Below, piece by piece: positions 26,888 to 35,998 of a stretch of DNA of 64,000 nt (within the stretch, counting starts at the first letter, position 1; each line of letters opens with the position of its first letter). This DNA comes from Afipia birgiae 34632 (GTDB taxonomy: Bacteria > Pseudomonadota > Alphaproteobacteria > Rhizobiales > Xanthobacteraceae), in contig NZ_HG326655.1 in assembly GCF_000308295.2 (NCBI RefSeq), positions 294,393 through 358,392 on the forward strand, given 5' to 3'. A program made the translations under genes and the position numbers. The notes beneath the pieces were generated by a model. That model saw nothing but the letters and a program-made list of their open reading frames with translations, had not been told where the DNA came from and made no database searches.

Positions 26888-28441
26888 ATGTCTCACCCTT
26901 CGATTCACGCCCAGTCGACGCCCGACAAAATCGCTTACCAGATGGCCGGCAGCGGCGATGCCATCACCTACCGCGATCTCGATCGCCGCTCCAACCAGGG
27001 CGCGCAGCTGTTCCGTTCACTCGGATTGAAGCAGGGCGATCACATCGCGCTGCTGATGGAAAACGCCATCGCCTTCATGGAGATCTGCTGGGCGGCCCAG
27101 CGCAGCGGCCTCTATTACACCGCCATCAGCCGCTACCTCACACCCGACGAGATCGCCTACATCGTCAAGGATTGCGGTGCCAAGGTCGTGATCACCTCGC
27201 CGAAATGCATCGGCTCGATCGCGCCGCTGCTCGGCGACGCGCCGGGCGCGCCGCATTTCTTCATCACCGGCGCGGCGCAGGGCGGGTTCAAGTCGTGGGA
27301 CGACGCGCTGTCGGCGCAACCGGCCACGCCCATCGCCGACGAATCCGCCGGCTACGACATGCTGTATTCTTCGGGCACCACCGGGCGGCCGAAGGGCATC
27401 AAGCGTCCGCTGACCGAGCCCTCCATCCTGGTGCCCAATCCGCTGCTCAAGCTGTTGTGCTCGACCATGTGCGGCATGAACGAGACCAGCGTGTATCTAT
27501 CGCCCGCGCCGCTCTATCACGCGGCTCCGCTGCGCTTCAACATGATGTGCGGCGCGCTCGGCGGCACCTCGATCATTATGGAATCGTTCGACGCCGAGGA
27601 ATTCCTGCGGCTGGTCGAAAAGCACAAGGCGACGCAATCGCAGCTCGTGCCGACGATGTTCGTGCGCATGCTCAAGCTGCCGGACGAGGTGCGCACAAAG
27701 TACGACACCTCGACACTGAAAGGCGCGGTGCACGCCGCCGCTCCCTGCCCCGCCGACGTCAAGGGGAAGATGATCGACTGGTGGGGGCCGATCCTGATCG
27801 AATACTATGCCGGCTCCGAAGGAAATGGCGTCACCGTCTCGACCTCGAAGGACTGGCTGGCGCATCGCGGCACCGTCGGCCGCGCGGTCGTCGGCGAGCT
27901 CAAGATTCTCGACGACGATGGACACGAACTGCCGGTGGGCGAAACCGGCACTGTGTATTTTGCCGGCGGACCCGCATTTGCCTATCATAACGATAGCGAC
28001 AAGACCCAGCGTGCCTACAACGACCGCGGCTGGTCGACGCTTGGCGATGTCGGGTACATGGACAACGATGGCTTTCTCTATCTCACCGACCGCAAGGCCT
28101 ACATGATCATTTCGGGCGGGGTGAACATCTACCCGCAGGAAACCGAGGACGTGATGATCTCTCATCCGGCGGTAGCGGACGTCGCGGTGTTCGGTGTTCC
28201 GAACGAGGAAATGGGCGAAGAGGTCAAGGCCGTGGTGCAGCCGCACGACATGTCACGCGCGGGGAAGGACCTTGAGGCCGAACTGATCCTGTTTTGCCGC
28301 AAGCATCTGTCGCCGATCAAATGCCCGAAGAGCGTGGATTTCGAGGCCGAGCTGCCGCGAACGCCGACCGGCAAGCTGGTAAAACGTCATCTGCGCGACA
28401 AGTACTGGGCAAAGGTCAAGAAGGCGTCCGCGCAGGCGTGA
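26888..28441 (+). CDS. acyl-CoA synthetase (AMP-forming)
   Basis: ANL-superfamily ligase of 517 aa. The phosphate-binding loop MLYSSGTTGRPKGIKRPL is near residue 160; the acceptor motif EYYAGSEGNGVT, the GDVGYMDNDGFLYLTDRK hinge and the C-terminal TPTGKLVKRHLRDK catalytic lysine are all intact. It resembles the FadD-type acyl-CoA ligases common in this group. It starts 97 bases after the thiolase terminator, at ATG 26888 with GGGAG upstream, so it probably has its own promoter. With the Fcs-like enzyme it is the second CoA ligase of the locus, perhaps for a different or later acid intermediate. Confidence 0.9.
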   Translation: MSHPSIHAQSTPDKIAYQMAGSGDAITYRDLDRRSNQGAQLFRSLGLKQGDHIALLMENAIAFMEICWAAQRSGLYYTAISRYLTPDEIAYIVKDCGAKVVITSPKCIGSIAPLLGDAPGAPHFFITGAAQGGFKSWDDALSAQPATPIADESAGYDMLYSSGTTGRPKGIKRPLTEPSILVPNPLLKLLCSTMCGMNETSVYLSPAPLYHAAPLRFNMMCGALGGTSIIMESFDAEEFLRLVEKHKATQSQLVPTMFVRMLKLPDEVRTKYDTSTLKGAVHAAAPCPADVKGKMIDWWGPILIEYYAGSEGNGVTVSTSKDWLAHRGTVGRAVVGELKILDDDGHELPVGETGTVYFAGGPAFAYHNDSDKTQRAYNDRGWSTLGDVGYMDNDGFLYLTDRKAYMIISGGVNIYPQETEDVMISHPAVADVAVFGVPNEEMGEEVKAVVQPHDMSRAGKDLEAELILFCRKHLSPIKCPKSVDFEAELPRTPTGKLVKRHLRDKYWAKVKKASAQA

Positions 28442-28448
28442 GTTCAAC

Positions 28449-28526
28449 GTCATTGCGAGGAGCACTAGCGACGAAGCAATCCAGCCCTTTTGGCATTCTG
28501 GATTGCTTCGCTTCGCTCGCAATGAC
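28449..28526. repeat. intergenic palindromic repeat, 'GTCATTGCGAG' family, copy 1
   Basis: GTCATTGCGAGGAGC at the left is the inverse of GCTCGCAATGAC at the right, with inner arms GAAGCAATCCAG and CTGGATTGCTTC. A second copy is at 59951-60030 in the same layout. Confidence 0.85.
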
Positions 28527-28531
28527 GAGAT

Positions 28532-29284
28532 TTACTCCTCCTTCAACCACTGCTCCACGAGCATGACGTCGGGCGGCTGGAGGTAGCGCGTCGTCCACAT
28601 ATCGACGACCCATTCGATCCGGCTTTCCTTCTCGACGATGACGGCCGTGTTGTGCGGCAGCTGCATCGCGAGGATGTTGCCGCGATAGCGCGGATTGCCG
28701 ACGGTGTGGTGCTTCAGCAGGCCCCACTCCTGCAGCACCAGCAGCAAGCTGGACACATTGCGGGTCGAATCCCAGCAATCGAAATTCTTCGCATCCGCTC
28801 CGCTACGGATATCGGCGCGGGCGATGCGCGTGGTGGTGCCGATGGTCGGGCCGACCTTGCGGTCGAACCACATCACCGCCTTCTGGATCGCGGCGCGCTC
28901 GGCAATCGCGGAGGCCTTGCCCGCTGCGATGATCTGGGCCAGCGCCTTCCGGTCCACCGGCGTGAAATCAAGTTCGATGCGGCGGCGGCACACGAAACCG
29001 TAGCAGACCGTCATCGTCTCCGCCGTAGGCGGACTGGTCGAAACCGATGTGTAGAGTTCGCTCTGCTGCGGGGTGAGCTGCATGGCGGACGCAGGCTGCG
29101 CCGCGAGCGTGAATCCGAACGCAAGCCCGGAAACGACCGCCGCGGCTGAAACGACACGGAACACGAAAGGAAGATGGAACAACGCACGATCCTGAAAAGC
29201 CAGCCCCGCAGAACTATGGCGGATTTCTCGCGCGATCAACAGCTCGCTCCACTCGCCGTCAACATTCATGTGAACCGCGATCAC
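28532..29284 (-). CDS. putative secreted transglutaminase-like protein
   Basis: 250-aa protein; the start is either GTG 29284, overlapping the putR stop, or ATG 29269. An N-terminal stretch with a hydrophobic core (VVSAAAVVSGLAFGFTLAAQPASA) looks like an export signal after a long leader. The mature part has DCWDSTRN, QLPHNTAVIVE and WVVDMWTTRY in the order Cys-His-Asp, the layout of bacterial transglutaminase-like cysteine enzymes (BTLCP/DUF920-like). Other blocks: TVCYGFVCRRRIELDFTPVD. The family assignment is inferred from the pattern, not a recognised full match. Confidence 0.65.
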   Translation of the reverse strand: MIAVHMNVDGEWSELLIAREIRHSSAGLAFQDRALFHLPFVFRVVSAAAVVSGLAFGFTLAAQPASAMQLTPQQSELYTSVSTSPPTAETMTVCYGFVCRRRIELDFTPVDRKALAQIIAAGKASAIAERAAIQKAVMWFDRKVGPTIGTTTRIARADIRSGADAKNFDCWDSTRNVSSLLLVLQEWGLLKHHTVGNPRYRGNILAMQLPHNTAVIVEKESRIEWVVDMWTTRYLQPPDVMLVEQWLKEE

Positions 29285-29742
29285 ACCGGGAGCGGCGCAT
29301 CGCGTTTCACTTCTTCCATGACAGCATAAGTGCGCGTCTCACGCACACCGGGCAGAGCCAGCAATGTCTCGCCGAGGAACCGGCGATACGCTGTCATGTC
29401 GGCAACACGCGCCTTCACGAGATAGTCGAAGCCGCCGGCCACCATGTGGCACTCCAGCACTTCCGGTGCGAGCTTCACCGCGTCCGCGAAGCGCGCGAAC
29501 ACGTCCGCCGTGGTCTTGTCGAGCAGCACTTCGACGAACACCAGAAGACCCAATCCCAGCCGGTGCGGGTTGAGCCGCGCGCCGTAACCTTCGATGAAGC
29601 CGTCACGCTGTAACCGCTTCAATCGTTCCCCGATCGATGTCGGCGACAAGCCGATGCGTTCCGCCAGTTCGACGTTAGCGATCCGCCCGTCGGCCTGCAG
29701 AATATCGAGGATTTTCCGGTCTATCTTGTCTATGTCGCCCAT
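29281..29742 (-). CDS. putR: Lrp/AsnC family regulator, PutR-like
   Basis: 153-aa Lrp/AsnC protein with N-terminal winged HTH (IDRKILDILQADGRIANVELAERIGLSPTSIGERLKRL) and the C-terminal RAM ligand domain (GLGLLVFVEVLLDKTTADVFARF, LECHMVAGGFDYLVKARVADMTAYRRFL). Divergent from putA with a 110-base gap; in rhizobia the Lrp-type PutR activates putA in response to proline, the likely role here. A perfect dyad, CTGAATTTTTTCAG, lies just upstream of its ATG and resembles Lrp-type sites. Confidence 0.9.
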   Translation of the reverse strand: MGDIDKIDRKILDILQADGRIANVELAERIGLSPTSIGERLKRLQRDGFIEGYGARLNPHRLGLGLLVFVEVLLDKTTADVFARFADAVKLAPEVLECHMVAGGFDYLVKARVADMTAYRRFLGETLLALPGVRETRTYAVMEEVKRDAPLPV

Positions 29743-29747
29743 TTATC

Positions 29748-29761
29748 CTGAATTTTTTCAG
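29748..29761. promoter_or_regulatory. candidate PutR (Lrp-type) operator
   Basis: CTGAATTTTTTCAG is a perfect dyad (CTGAA, TTTT, TTCAG) resembling the Lrp consensus YAGHAWATTWTDCTR. It lies 6 bases upstream of putR and about 92 before putA, fitting autoregulation and putA control. Confidence 0.45.
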
Positions 29762-29852
29762 ATATTCCGTAATTGATAAGGCAAAATAGCGAATTTGTCT
29801 ATCGAACCACGGCAGGTATCGGAGATAGAATCGGGCAACGCAAGAGGATGCC

Positions 29853-32800
29853 ATGCCCGACCGCCCCGACCTCGACCAATCCTTTTCAGCGCCGTTTGCA
29901 GCCGACGACAGCGTGATTGCTGCGCGGCTGCTTACGGCCGCTCCGCTCTCTGCCGAACAGAATGCCCGCATCGACACAACAACCACGCGGCTGATCGAGG
30001 CGGTGCGCGGCCATGACGGCGGCTTCGGCGGCGTCGAGGACATGCTGCGCGAGTTCTCGCTCTCGACCAAGGAGGGCCTCGCCCTGATGGTGATGGCTGA
30101 GGCGCTGCTGCGGGTACCGGACTCCGCAACTGCCGACCGCTTCATCGAGGACAAGCTTGGCCAGGGCGATTTCGCTCATCACAAGACGCGATCCCATGCG
30201 CTGCTGGTCAATGCCTCGGCGTGGGCGCTCGGTCTGTCCGCGCGCGTGATCCAGCCGGGTGAAACCCCGCAGGGCACCATCGGGCTGATCGCCAAGCGGA
30301 TCGGTCTTCCGGCCGTGCGCGCCGCAACCCGGCAGGCGATGCGTCTGATGGGCAATCATTTCGTGCTTGGCGAAACCATCGAGGCCGCGCTCGCACGCGC
30401 GGCGGATGACGATGGTCCGCATCATCACCATCGCTATTCGTTCGACATGCTCGGCGAGGGCGCACGTACCGCCGCCGACGCCGCGCGCTATTTCGAGTCC
30501 TACGCCGCGGCGATCGAAGCCATCGGCGGCGCGGCGCACGACAAGGCGCTGCCGGACCGGCCGGGAATTTCCGTCAAACTGTCTGCGCTGCATCCGCGCT
30601 ACGAGGCACTGAGCCGCTCGCGCGTGATGGCCGAACTCGTGCCGCTGACGCTTGATCTCGCACGCCGCGCCAAAGCACATGACATGAATTTCACCGTCGA
30701 CGCCGAGGAGGCCGACCGCCTCGAACTGTCGCTCGATGTCATCGATGCGGTGTTCGCCGATCCGTCGCTTGATGGCTGGGACGGATTCGGGCTCGCGGTG
30801 CAGGCCTATCAGAAGCGCGCAGAGGCCGTGATCGATCATGTCTACGCTCTCGCGGAGCACGCCAATCGCCGCATCACCGTACGCCTCGTGAAGGGCGCCT
30901 ATTGGGACACCGAGATCAAGCGCGCGCAGGAGCGCGGGCTCGAGGGCTATCCGGTGTTCACCCGCAAGGCGATGACCGATCTCAACTACATCGCCTGCGC
31001 GCGAAAGCTGCTCGCATTGCGCCCACGCATTTTCCCGCAATTCGCCACTCATAACGCGCTGTCGGTCGCGACAGTTGCGGAACTAGCGAGCGGCGATGAC
31101 GGCTTCGAGTTCCAGCGCCTCCACGGCATGGGCGACGCGCTCTACGCGCAACTTCATGCGGATAGACCGGGACTCGCCTGCCGCATCTATGCGCCGGTCG
31201 GCAGCCATCGCGACCTGCTCGCCTATCTGGTTCGGCGGCTTCTGGAGAACGGCGCAAACTCCTCGTTCGTCGCATTGGCCGCGGACGACAGCATTCCCGT
31301 CGCGACACTGCTGGAACGGCCGGAGCAAATGATCCGGGCGCCGGATCGGGCCCGCAACTCCCGCCTGCCGCTGCCGCGTGAGCTTTATCTGCCACGTCTC
31401 AATTCGTGCGGCATCGAATTCGGAGACCGCGTCGCCCTGGACCTTCTGCTCAAGGCAGTTGCCGGCGAGATCTTGCCAACCGCCGCTGTGAATATCGCGA
31501 CCGAGAAAGACGCCGCGGTTGCCGCGGCGCTCGCGCGCACCGGTTTCGCATTCTGGAGCCGGACGTCCGCAGAGACGCGCGCCGCCGCGCTGGAACGCGC
31601 AGCGGACCTGCTGGAGCGGCGGATGCCGCGCTTCATCGCACTGCTGCAAACCGAAGGCGGCAAGACCATCGACGATGCGGTCTCCGAAGTGCGCGAGGCA
31701 GTGGATTTCTGCCGTTACTATGCCGTGGAAGGCCGCAAGCTCTTCGGTGACGGTCTGCCGCTGCCCGGCCCGACCGGCGAGAGCAACACGCTTCGTTTGC
31801 GCGGGCGCGGTGTCATGGTCGCGATTTCGCCGTGGAATTTTCCGCTGGCGATTTTCGTAGGCCAGGTGGTGGCATGCCTGATGGCCGGCAACGCGGTCGC
31901 CGCAAAACCCGCCGAGCAGACCCCGCGCATTGCGGCGGAAACTGTGGCGCTCCTGCACGAGGCAGGTGTCCCGGACTCGGCGCTTCATCTCGTGCAGGGC
32001 GACGGCAAGATCGGCGCGGCGCTGGTCGCGGACGATCATATCGCAGGCGTGGTATTTACCGGCTCCACCGATGTCGCCCGCTCGATCAATCGTACACTCG
32101 CTACGAAGGATGGCCCGATCGTACCGCTGATCGCCGAGACCGGCGGCATCAATGCCATGATCGTCGATGCCACCGCACTGCCCGAACAGGTCGCCGACGA
32201 TGTGGTGATATCGGCCTTTCGGTCGGCCGGCCAGCGCTGCTCGGCCTTGCGTCTGCTGTTCGTGCAGGACGACGTGGCGGACCGCATGATCGACATGATC
32301 GCAGGCGCGGCGCGCGAACTGACCGTCGGCGATCCGCGCGATCCGGCGACGCAGGTCGGGCCAGTGATCGATGCCGAGGCCAAGCAGCGGCTCGATGCGC
32401 ACATTACCCAGATGAAAAGCACGGCGCGCGTGCATTTCGCCGGTGACGCGCCCTCATCAGGCAACTTCGTCGCGCCGCACATCTTTGAACTCGAAAGTGC
32501 GGATCAACTGACCGAGGAAGTATTCGGCCCGATCCTGCATGTGGTGCGCTACAAGGCGGCGGATTTCGAACATGTACTGCAATCCATCGCTTCAAGCGGC
32601 TACGGCCTGACGCTCGGCGTTCATTCGCGTATCGACGATGCCGTCGAAACCGTGGTGGAGCGGCTCGCAGTGGGCAACGTCTACGTTAACCGCAACATGA
32701 TCGGGGCTGTGGTTGGCGTGCAACCGTTCGGCGGACATGGACTGTCGGGCACCGGGCCCAAGGCGGGTGGCCCGCATTATCTGCCGCGTCTCGCCACCGA

Positions 32801-32864
32801 GCAGACGGTGACCATCAACACCGCAGCGGCAGGCGGCAATGTCGGGCTGATGACGAATGAATGA
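29853..32864 (+). CDS. putA: bifunctional proline dehydrogenase / delta-1-pyrroline-5-carboxylate dehydrogenase
   Basis: Oxidises proline to glutamate at the membrane face; 1003 aa. The flavin domain spans about 150-470 (ISVKLSALHPRYEAL, NFTVDAEEADRLELSLDVI, VRLVKGAYWDTEIKRAQ, YPVFTRKAMTDLNYIACARKL, FPQFATHNALSVA). The aldehyde dehydrogenase domain spans about 500-990 (ISPWNFPLAIFVGQVVACLMA, VFTGSTDVARSI, LIAETGGINAMIVD with the Glu, SAGQRCSALRLLFVQ with the nucleophile Cys). There is no N-terminal ribbon-helix-helix, so it is the minimalist type seen in Bradyrhizobium (about 999 aa) and needs the separate PutR. The ATG at 29853 follows AAGAGG. Convergent with the TPM protein gene nine bases away. 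Confidence 0.96.
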   Translation: MPDRPDLDQSFSAPFAADDSVIAARLLTAAPLSAEQNARIDTTTTRLIEAVRGHDGGFGGVEDMLREFSLSTKEGLALMVMAEALLRVPDSATADRFIEDKLGQGDFAHHKTRSHALLVNASAWALGLSARVIQPGETPQGTIGLIAKRIGLPAVRAATRQAMRLMGNHFVLGETIEAALARAADDDGPHHHHRYSFDMLGEGARTAADAARYFESYAAAIEAIGGAAHDKALPDRPGISVKLSALHPRYEALSRSRVMAELVPLTLDLARRAKAHDMNFTVDAEEADRLELSLDVIDAVFADPSLDGWDGFGLAVQAYQKRAEAVIDHVYALAEHANRRITVRLVKGAYWDTEIKRAQERGLEGYPVFTRKAMTDLNYIACARKLLALRPRIFPQFATHNALSVATVAELASGDDGFEFQRLHGMGDALYAQLHADRPGLACRIYAPVGSHRDLLAYLVRRLLENGANSSFVALAADDSIPVATLLERPEQMIRAPDRARNSRLPLPRELYLPRLNSCGIEFGDRVALDLLLKAVAGEILPTAAVNIATEKDAAVAAALARTGFAFWSRTSAETRAAALERAADLLERRMPRFIALLQTEGGKTIDDAVSEVREAVDFCRYYAVEGRKLFGDGLPLPGPTGESNTLRLRGRGVMVAISPWNFPLAIFVGQVVACLMAGNAVAAKPAEQTPRIAAETVALLHEAGVPDSALHLVQGDGKIGAALVADDHIAGVVFTGSTDVARSINRTLATKDGPIVPLIAETGGINAMIVDATALPEQVADDVVISAFRSAGQRCSALRLLFVQDDVADRMIDMIAGAARELTVGDPRDPATQVGPVIDAEAKQRLDAHITQMKSTARVHFAGDAPSSGNFVAPHIFELESADQLTEEVFGPILHVVRYKAADFEHVLQSIASSGYGLTLGVHSRIDDAVETVVERLAVGNVYVNRNMIGAVVGVQPFGGHGLSGTGPKAGGPHYLPRLATEQTVTINTAAAGGNVGLMTNE

Positions 32865-32873
32865 CCTCGCGGG

Positions 32874-33371
32874 CTAAAGCATCACCGGCTTGTCGGGCAG
32901 TTCGTTCTTGTTCGGCCCGGATCGCGGAAAATGCCTTGCGAGCAGCCTGGTGACCGCAGCAATGCCCTTGAGCACCCCGCCCTCGAAATTTCCGGCACGA
33001 AACTCCATTTCCATCACGCGGCAGATTGTCTCCCACTCCGCCTGCTGGACCTTCTCGTTGATGCCGCGATCGGCGACGATTTCAACATCGTGGTCGGCGA
33101 GCAGCAAATAGATCAGAACGCCATTGCTGTTCTCGGTGTCCCACACCCGCAGATGCGCAAACATATCGATGGAGCGCGCACGCGCGGACTGGTCCTTGAA
33201 CAGCGGCACGCCATCGAGAGCGCCTTCCGCCGCGAAGCGGATTTGGCCGGTATGCGTCGCCTCGCTGGCCTTGATGGCCTTCTCGATGTTGACAAGTGCC
33301 TGCCGCGGAAATGCACGCCGGACCCGCCAGCGGTTGAGAAGAAGATGTTTGCCGATGCGCTTGATACCCAT
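32874..33371 (-). CDS. TPM domain protein, cytoplasmic type
   Basis: 165 aa with a TPM domain across most of its length: VNIEKAIKASEATHTGQIRFAAEG, RSIDMFAHLRVWDTENSNGVLIYLLLADHDVEIVADRGINEKV and FRAGNFEGGVLKGIAAVTRLLARHFP. TPM domains (Psb32/YgcG) are linked to membrane-protein quality control in other systems, but function here is unknown. No signal peptide. Start at 33371 (MGIKRIGKH) is chosen over 33392 to avoid overlapping the upstream TPM gene. Third gene of the lemA-TPM-TPM set, with a 14-base gap to the previous one. Confidence 0.85.
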   Translation of the reverse strand: MGIKRIGKHLLLNRWRVRRAFPRQALVNIEKAIKASEATHTGQIRFAAEGALDGVPLFKDQSARARSIDMFAHLRVWDTENSNGVLIYLLLADHDVEIVADRGINEKVQQAEWETICRVMEMEFRAGNFEGGVLKGIAAVTRLLARHFPRSGPNKNELPDKPVML

Positions 33372-33385
33372 TGCTGTGCTCTCGG

Positions 33386-34255
33386 CTACCAACTGCCCGA
33401 TGCGCCGCCGCCGCCGAAGCTGCCGCCGCCTCCGCTGAACCCGCCAGAACTGCTCGACCCGCCGGAACTGAATCCGCCGCCATAGCCGCCGCGGCCACCG
33501 CCGGATGACACGATACTATCCCCAATCATTGTGACGACGAAGGCGATCAATCCGCCGACAGCGGCGATCGGCAATACGCCGAGAAAGAACCAGATGAAGA
33601 AAGCAACGCCCCCGCCCGCGACAAGGGAACCAAGCAATCGCCCGAAGATTGCCCTGAAAATTCCGCCGCCGACCAGCACGATGATCAGGAGAAACGGGAA
33701 ATACTCGCCGATCGCGCTGAGATCCGGCAGTTCGCCCTCAGGCTTCGGCGCGGGTAGCGGCTCGCCATCGATCACTTTCAGGATCCGATCCGCGCCGTCG
33801 GAGATGCCACCCGTGAAATCGCCATTCCTGAATTTCGGCGTAATGATCTCGTCGATAATCCGCTTCGAAGTGGCGTCGTTCAGCGCGCCTTCGAGGCCGT
33901 AGCCGACCTCGATGCGCAGCTTGCGGTCATTCTTGGCGATCAGCAGCAACGCGCCGTCGTCCACCTTTTTGCGCCCGAGTTTCCATTGCTCGACCACCCG
34001 CAGCGCGTACTGCTCGATGGTTTCCGGTTGCGTGGTCGGCACAATCAGCACCGCTAGCTGGCTGCCCTTGCGGTCCTCGAACGCCTTCAATTTTTGTTCG
34101 AGCGCCGCGACCTGATCCACCGACAGCGTCGCCGTCAGATCGACGACGCGTCCGGTCAGAGGCGGCACCGCGACATCGGCCAGCGCGACAAACGTCGCGC
34201 CGGCAAACGCCCAGCACAGCATGAATGTGAGAATGACCGCCCTTGCCGCTTTCAT
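33386..34255 (-). CDS. YgcG-type TPM domain membrane protein
   Basis: 289 aa. Signal peptide at residues 1-27 (FMLCWAFAGATFVALADVA). The TPM domain is about residues 35-165: LTGRVVDLTATLSVDQVAALEQKLKAFEDRKGSQLAVLIVPTT and DGALLLIAKNDRKLRIEVGYGLEG, then NDATSKRIIDEIITPKFR. Two membrane segments follow (ILRVIDGE... FPFLLIIVLVGGGIF; FFIWFFLGVLPIAAVGG). The tail is an extreme Gly/Ser repeat with SSGGG/FGGGG runs. The architecture is the classic YgcG family, usually next to lemA, as here. Confidence 0.93.
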   Translation of the reverse strand: MKAARAVILTFMLCWAFAGATFVALADVAVPPLTGRVVDLTATLSVDQVAALEQKLKAFEDRKGSQLAVLIVPTTQPETIEQYALRVVEQWKLGRKKVDDGALLLIAKNDRKLRIEVGYGLEGALNDATSKRIIDEIITPKFRNGDFTGGISDGADRILKVIDGEPLPAPKPEGELPDLSAIGEYFPFLLIIVLVGGGIFRAIFGRLLGSLVAGGGVAFFIWFFLGVLPIAAVGGLIAFVVTMIGDSIVSSGGGRGGYGGGFSSGGSSSSGGFSGGGGSFGGGGASGSW

Positions 34256-34277
34256 CGCGCGCGCTCGTTGCGCGCCC

Positions 34278-34925
34278 CTATTTCGCGGGCGCAGGCGTTG
34301 TTGAAGGTGCCGCCGGTGTGGGCGCCGGTGTGGCTGGAACGTTGAAATCGACCTTCGGCGCGGTCGAAATCGACTTCTCGTTCTCCACCGTAAAGTTGGC
34401 CTTTTCCTTATAGCCGAACACCATCGCGGTCAGGTTGTTCGGGAAAGTCCGGATGCCGACGTTATAGTCCTGCACCGCCTTGATGTAGCGGTTGCGCGCC
34501 ACAGCGATGCGATTCTCGGTACCCTCAAGCTGCGCCACCAGATCGCGGAACAACTGATCGGATTTCAATTGCGGATAGTTTTCGGTCACCACCAGCAAGC
34601 GTGACAGCGCGCTGGTGAGCTCGCTTTGCGCGGCCTGGAATTTCTGCAGCGCCGCCGGATCGTTCAGGACGTCCGGTGTCACCTGCACACTGCCAACCTT
34701 GGCGCGCGCGTTGGTCACGCCGAGCAGCACGTCCTTTTCCTGCTGTGCGAAGCCTTTGACGGAATTGACGAGGTTCGGCACCAGATCGGCGCGGCGCTGG
34801 TACTGGTTGACGACTTCGGACCAGCCCGACTTCACCGACTCGTCGTTCTGCTGGATCGCATTGTATCCGCAATTGGTGAGGCTCAGCGACGCGAGCGCTG
34901 CGAGGACCGTCAAAATCTTGCGCAT
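34278..34925 (-). CDS. lemA: LemA family lipoprotein
   Basis: 215 aa. Lipoprotein signal with Cys in LASLSLTNCGYNAIQ, then the LemA helical core: VKSGWSEVVNQYQRRADLVPNLVNSVKGFAQQEKDVLLGVTNARAK, LTSALSRLLVVTENYPQLKSDQLFRDLVAQLEGTENRIAVARNRY. The C-terminus is Pro/Ala-rich (PAPTPAAPSTTPAPAK), probably an unstructured linker. First gene of the lemA-TPM-TPM cluster; this trio is widespread, with no defined function. Confidence 0.93.
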   Translation of the reverse strand: MRKILTVLAALASLSLTNCGYNAIQQNDESVKSGWSEVVNQYQRRADLVPNLVNSVKGFAQQEKDVLLGVTNARAKVGSVQVTPDVLNDPAALQKFQAAQSELTSALSRLLVVTENYPQLKSDQLFRDLVAQLEGTENRIAVARNRYIKAVQDYNVGIRTFPNNLTAMVFGYKEKANFTVENEKSISTAPKVDFNVPATPAPTPAAPSTTPAPAK

Positions 34926-35134
34926 GAATGATCTCCATTAAAACGCCGGACGCCGGCAAACTGAACGAACAGGCGGGTGACCCTACGATGGTCTTGTGAC
35001 GGCGAGCATACACACTCGCGCGGGCCGGGTGAACCTTGCGAAACATGACAGCGTTGCGCGAGGTTTTGCTGGCAATCTGCGCTGGCAACGTTCTAGGTTC
35101 TGTTTCGAAACCAACTCGACACGGAACAGCGACC

Positions 35135-35986
35135 ATGACAGCCACCGCGATTACCTCATCCGAAACCGCGATCGACACCGGCACCGAGGAACTGCTTTGC
35201 GCGGTTCGCGAGCGCGTCGCGGTCATTACGCTTAATCGCCCCCACGCCCGCAACTCGCTCTCTGACAACCTGACCCCGGCGCTGCGGCGCATGATCAAGC
35301 TCTGCGGTGAAGACCCGGCCGTTGGCGCCATTCTCATCACCGGCGCGGGCGACGCGTTCTGCGCCGGCGGCGACATCAAGGGCATGGGCGGCAAGAGCGG
35401 CAGCAGCAATGCACCGGAACTGACATTCGACGAGAAGGTCGCACGGCTGCAGGAACGTCAGCGCACGTTGACCGGCGCGCTGGTCAAGGTGCGCAAACCA
35501 ACCATCGCGGCGCTGCCCGGTCCGGCCGCCGGCGCCGGGCTTTCGCTGGCGCTGGCCTGCGACCTGCGCATCGCGGCAGAGTCAGCCTTCGTCACCACCG
35601 CCTATGTGAAAATCGGACTCAGCGGCGATTACGGCATGGCGTGGCTGCTGACACGTCTTGTCGGGACGTCACGCGCGCGCGAACTGATGTTCTTCGGCGA
35701 GAAGATCGATGCCAAACGATGCGAGACGCTCGGCATCGTCAATCGCGTGGTGCCGGACGACAGGCTGCGCGAGGAAGCATTCGCAATGGCGAAGAAGCTC
35801 GCCGACGGTCCTTCGACGGCGTTGCGTTTTCTCAAGGACAATCTCGACGAAGCGCTGATGAACGATTTTCTGACATCGCTCGATCATGAAGCCGAGCGCA
35901 TGGTGCGATCCGCCGGCACCGCGGATCACAAGGAAGCCGTGAAAGCTTTCGTCGAGAAGCGCAAACCAGTGTTCAAGCGCAGCTAG
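35135..35986 (+). CDS. enoyl-CoA hydratase/isomerase family protein
   Basis: 283-aa crotonase-fold enzyme. First oxyanion loop ITGAGDAFCAGGDIKGMG; second loop LPGPAAGAGLSLALACDLRIAAE; ALGIVNRVVPDDRLREEA. A conserved catalytic Asp/Glu pair is not obvious, so hydratase versus isomerase cannot be decided. ATG at 35135 is chosen, leaving out about 33 residues of low-quality upstream frame. It stands alone, convergent with the ABC exporter gene thirteen bases away; a link to the branched-acid locus is only speculative. Confidence 0.88.
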   Translation: MTATAITSSETAIDTGTEELLCAVRERVAVITLNRPHARNSLSDNLTPALRRMIKLCGEDPAVGAILITGAGDAFCAGGDIKGMGGKSGSSNAPELTFDEKVARLQERQRTLTGALVKVRKPTIAALPGPAAGAGLSLALACDLRIAAESAFVTTAYVKIGLSGDYGMAWLLTRLVGTSRARELMFFGEKIDAKRCETLGIVNRVVPDDRLREEAFAMAKKLADGPSTALRFLKDNLDEALMNDFLTSLDHEAERMVRSAGTADHKEAVKAFVEKRKPVFKRS

Positions 35987-35998
35987 CTCGCGGGTGAA

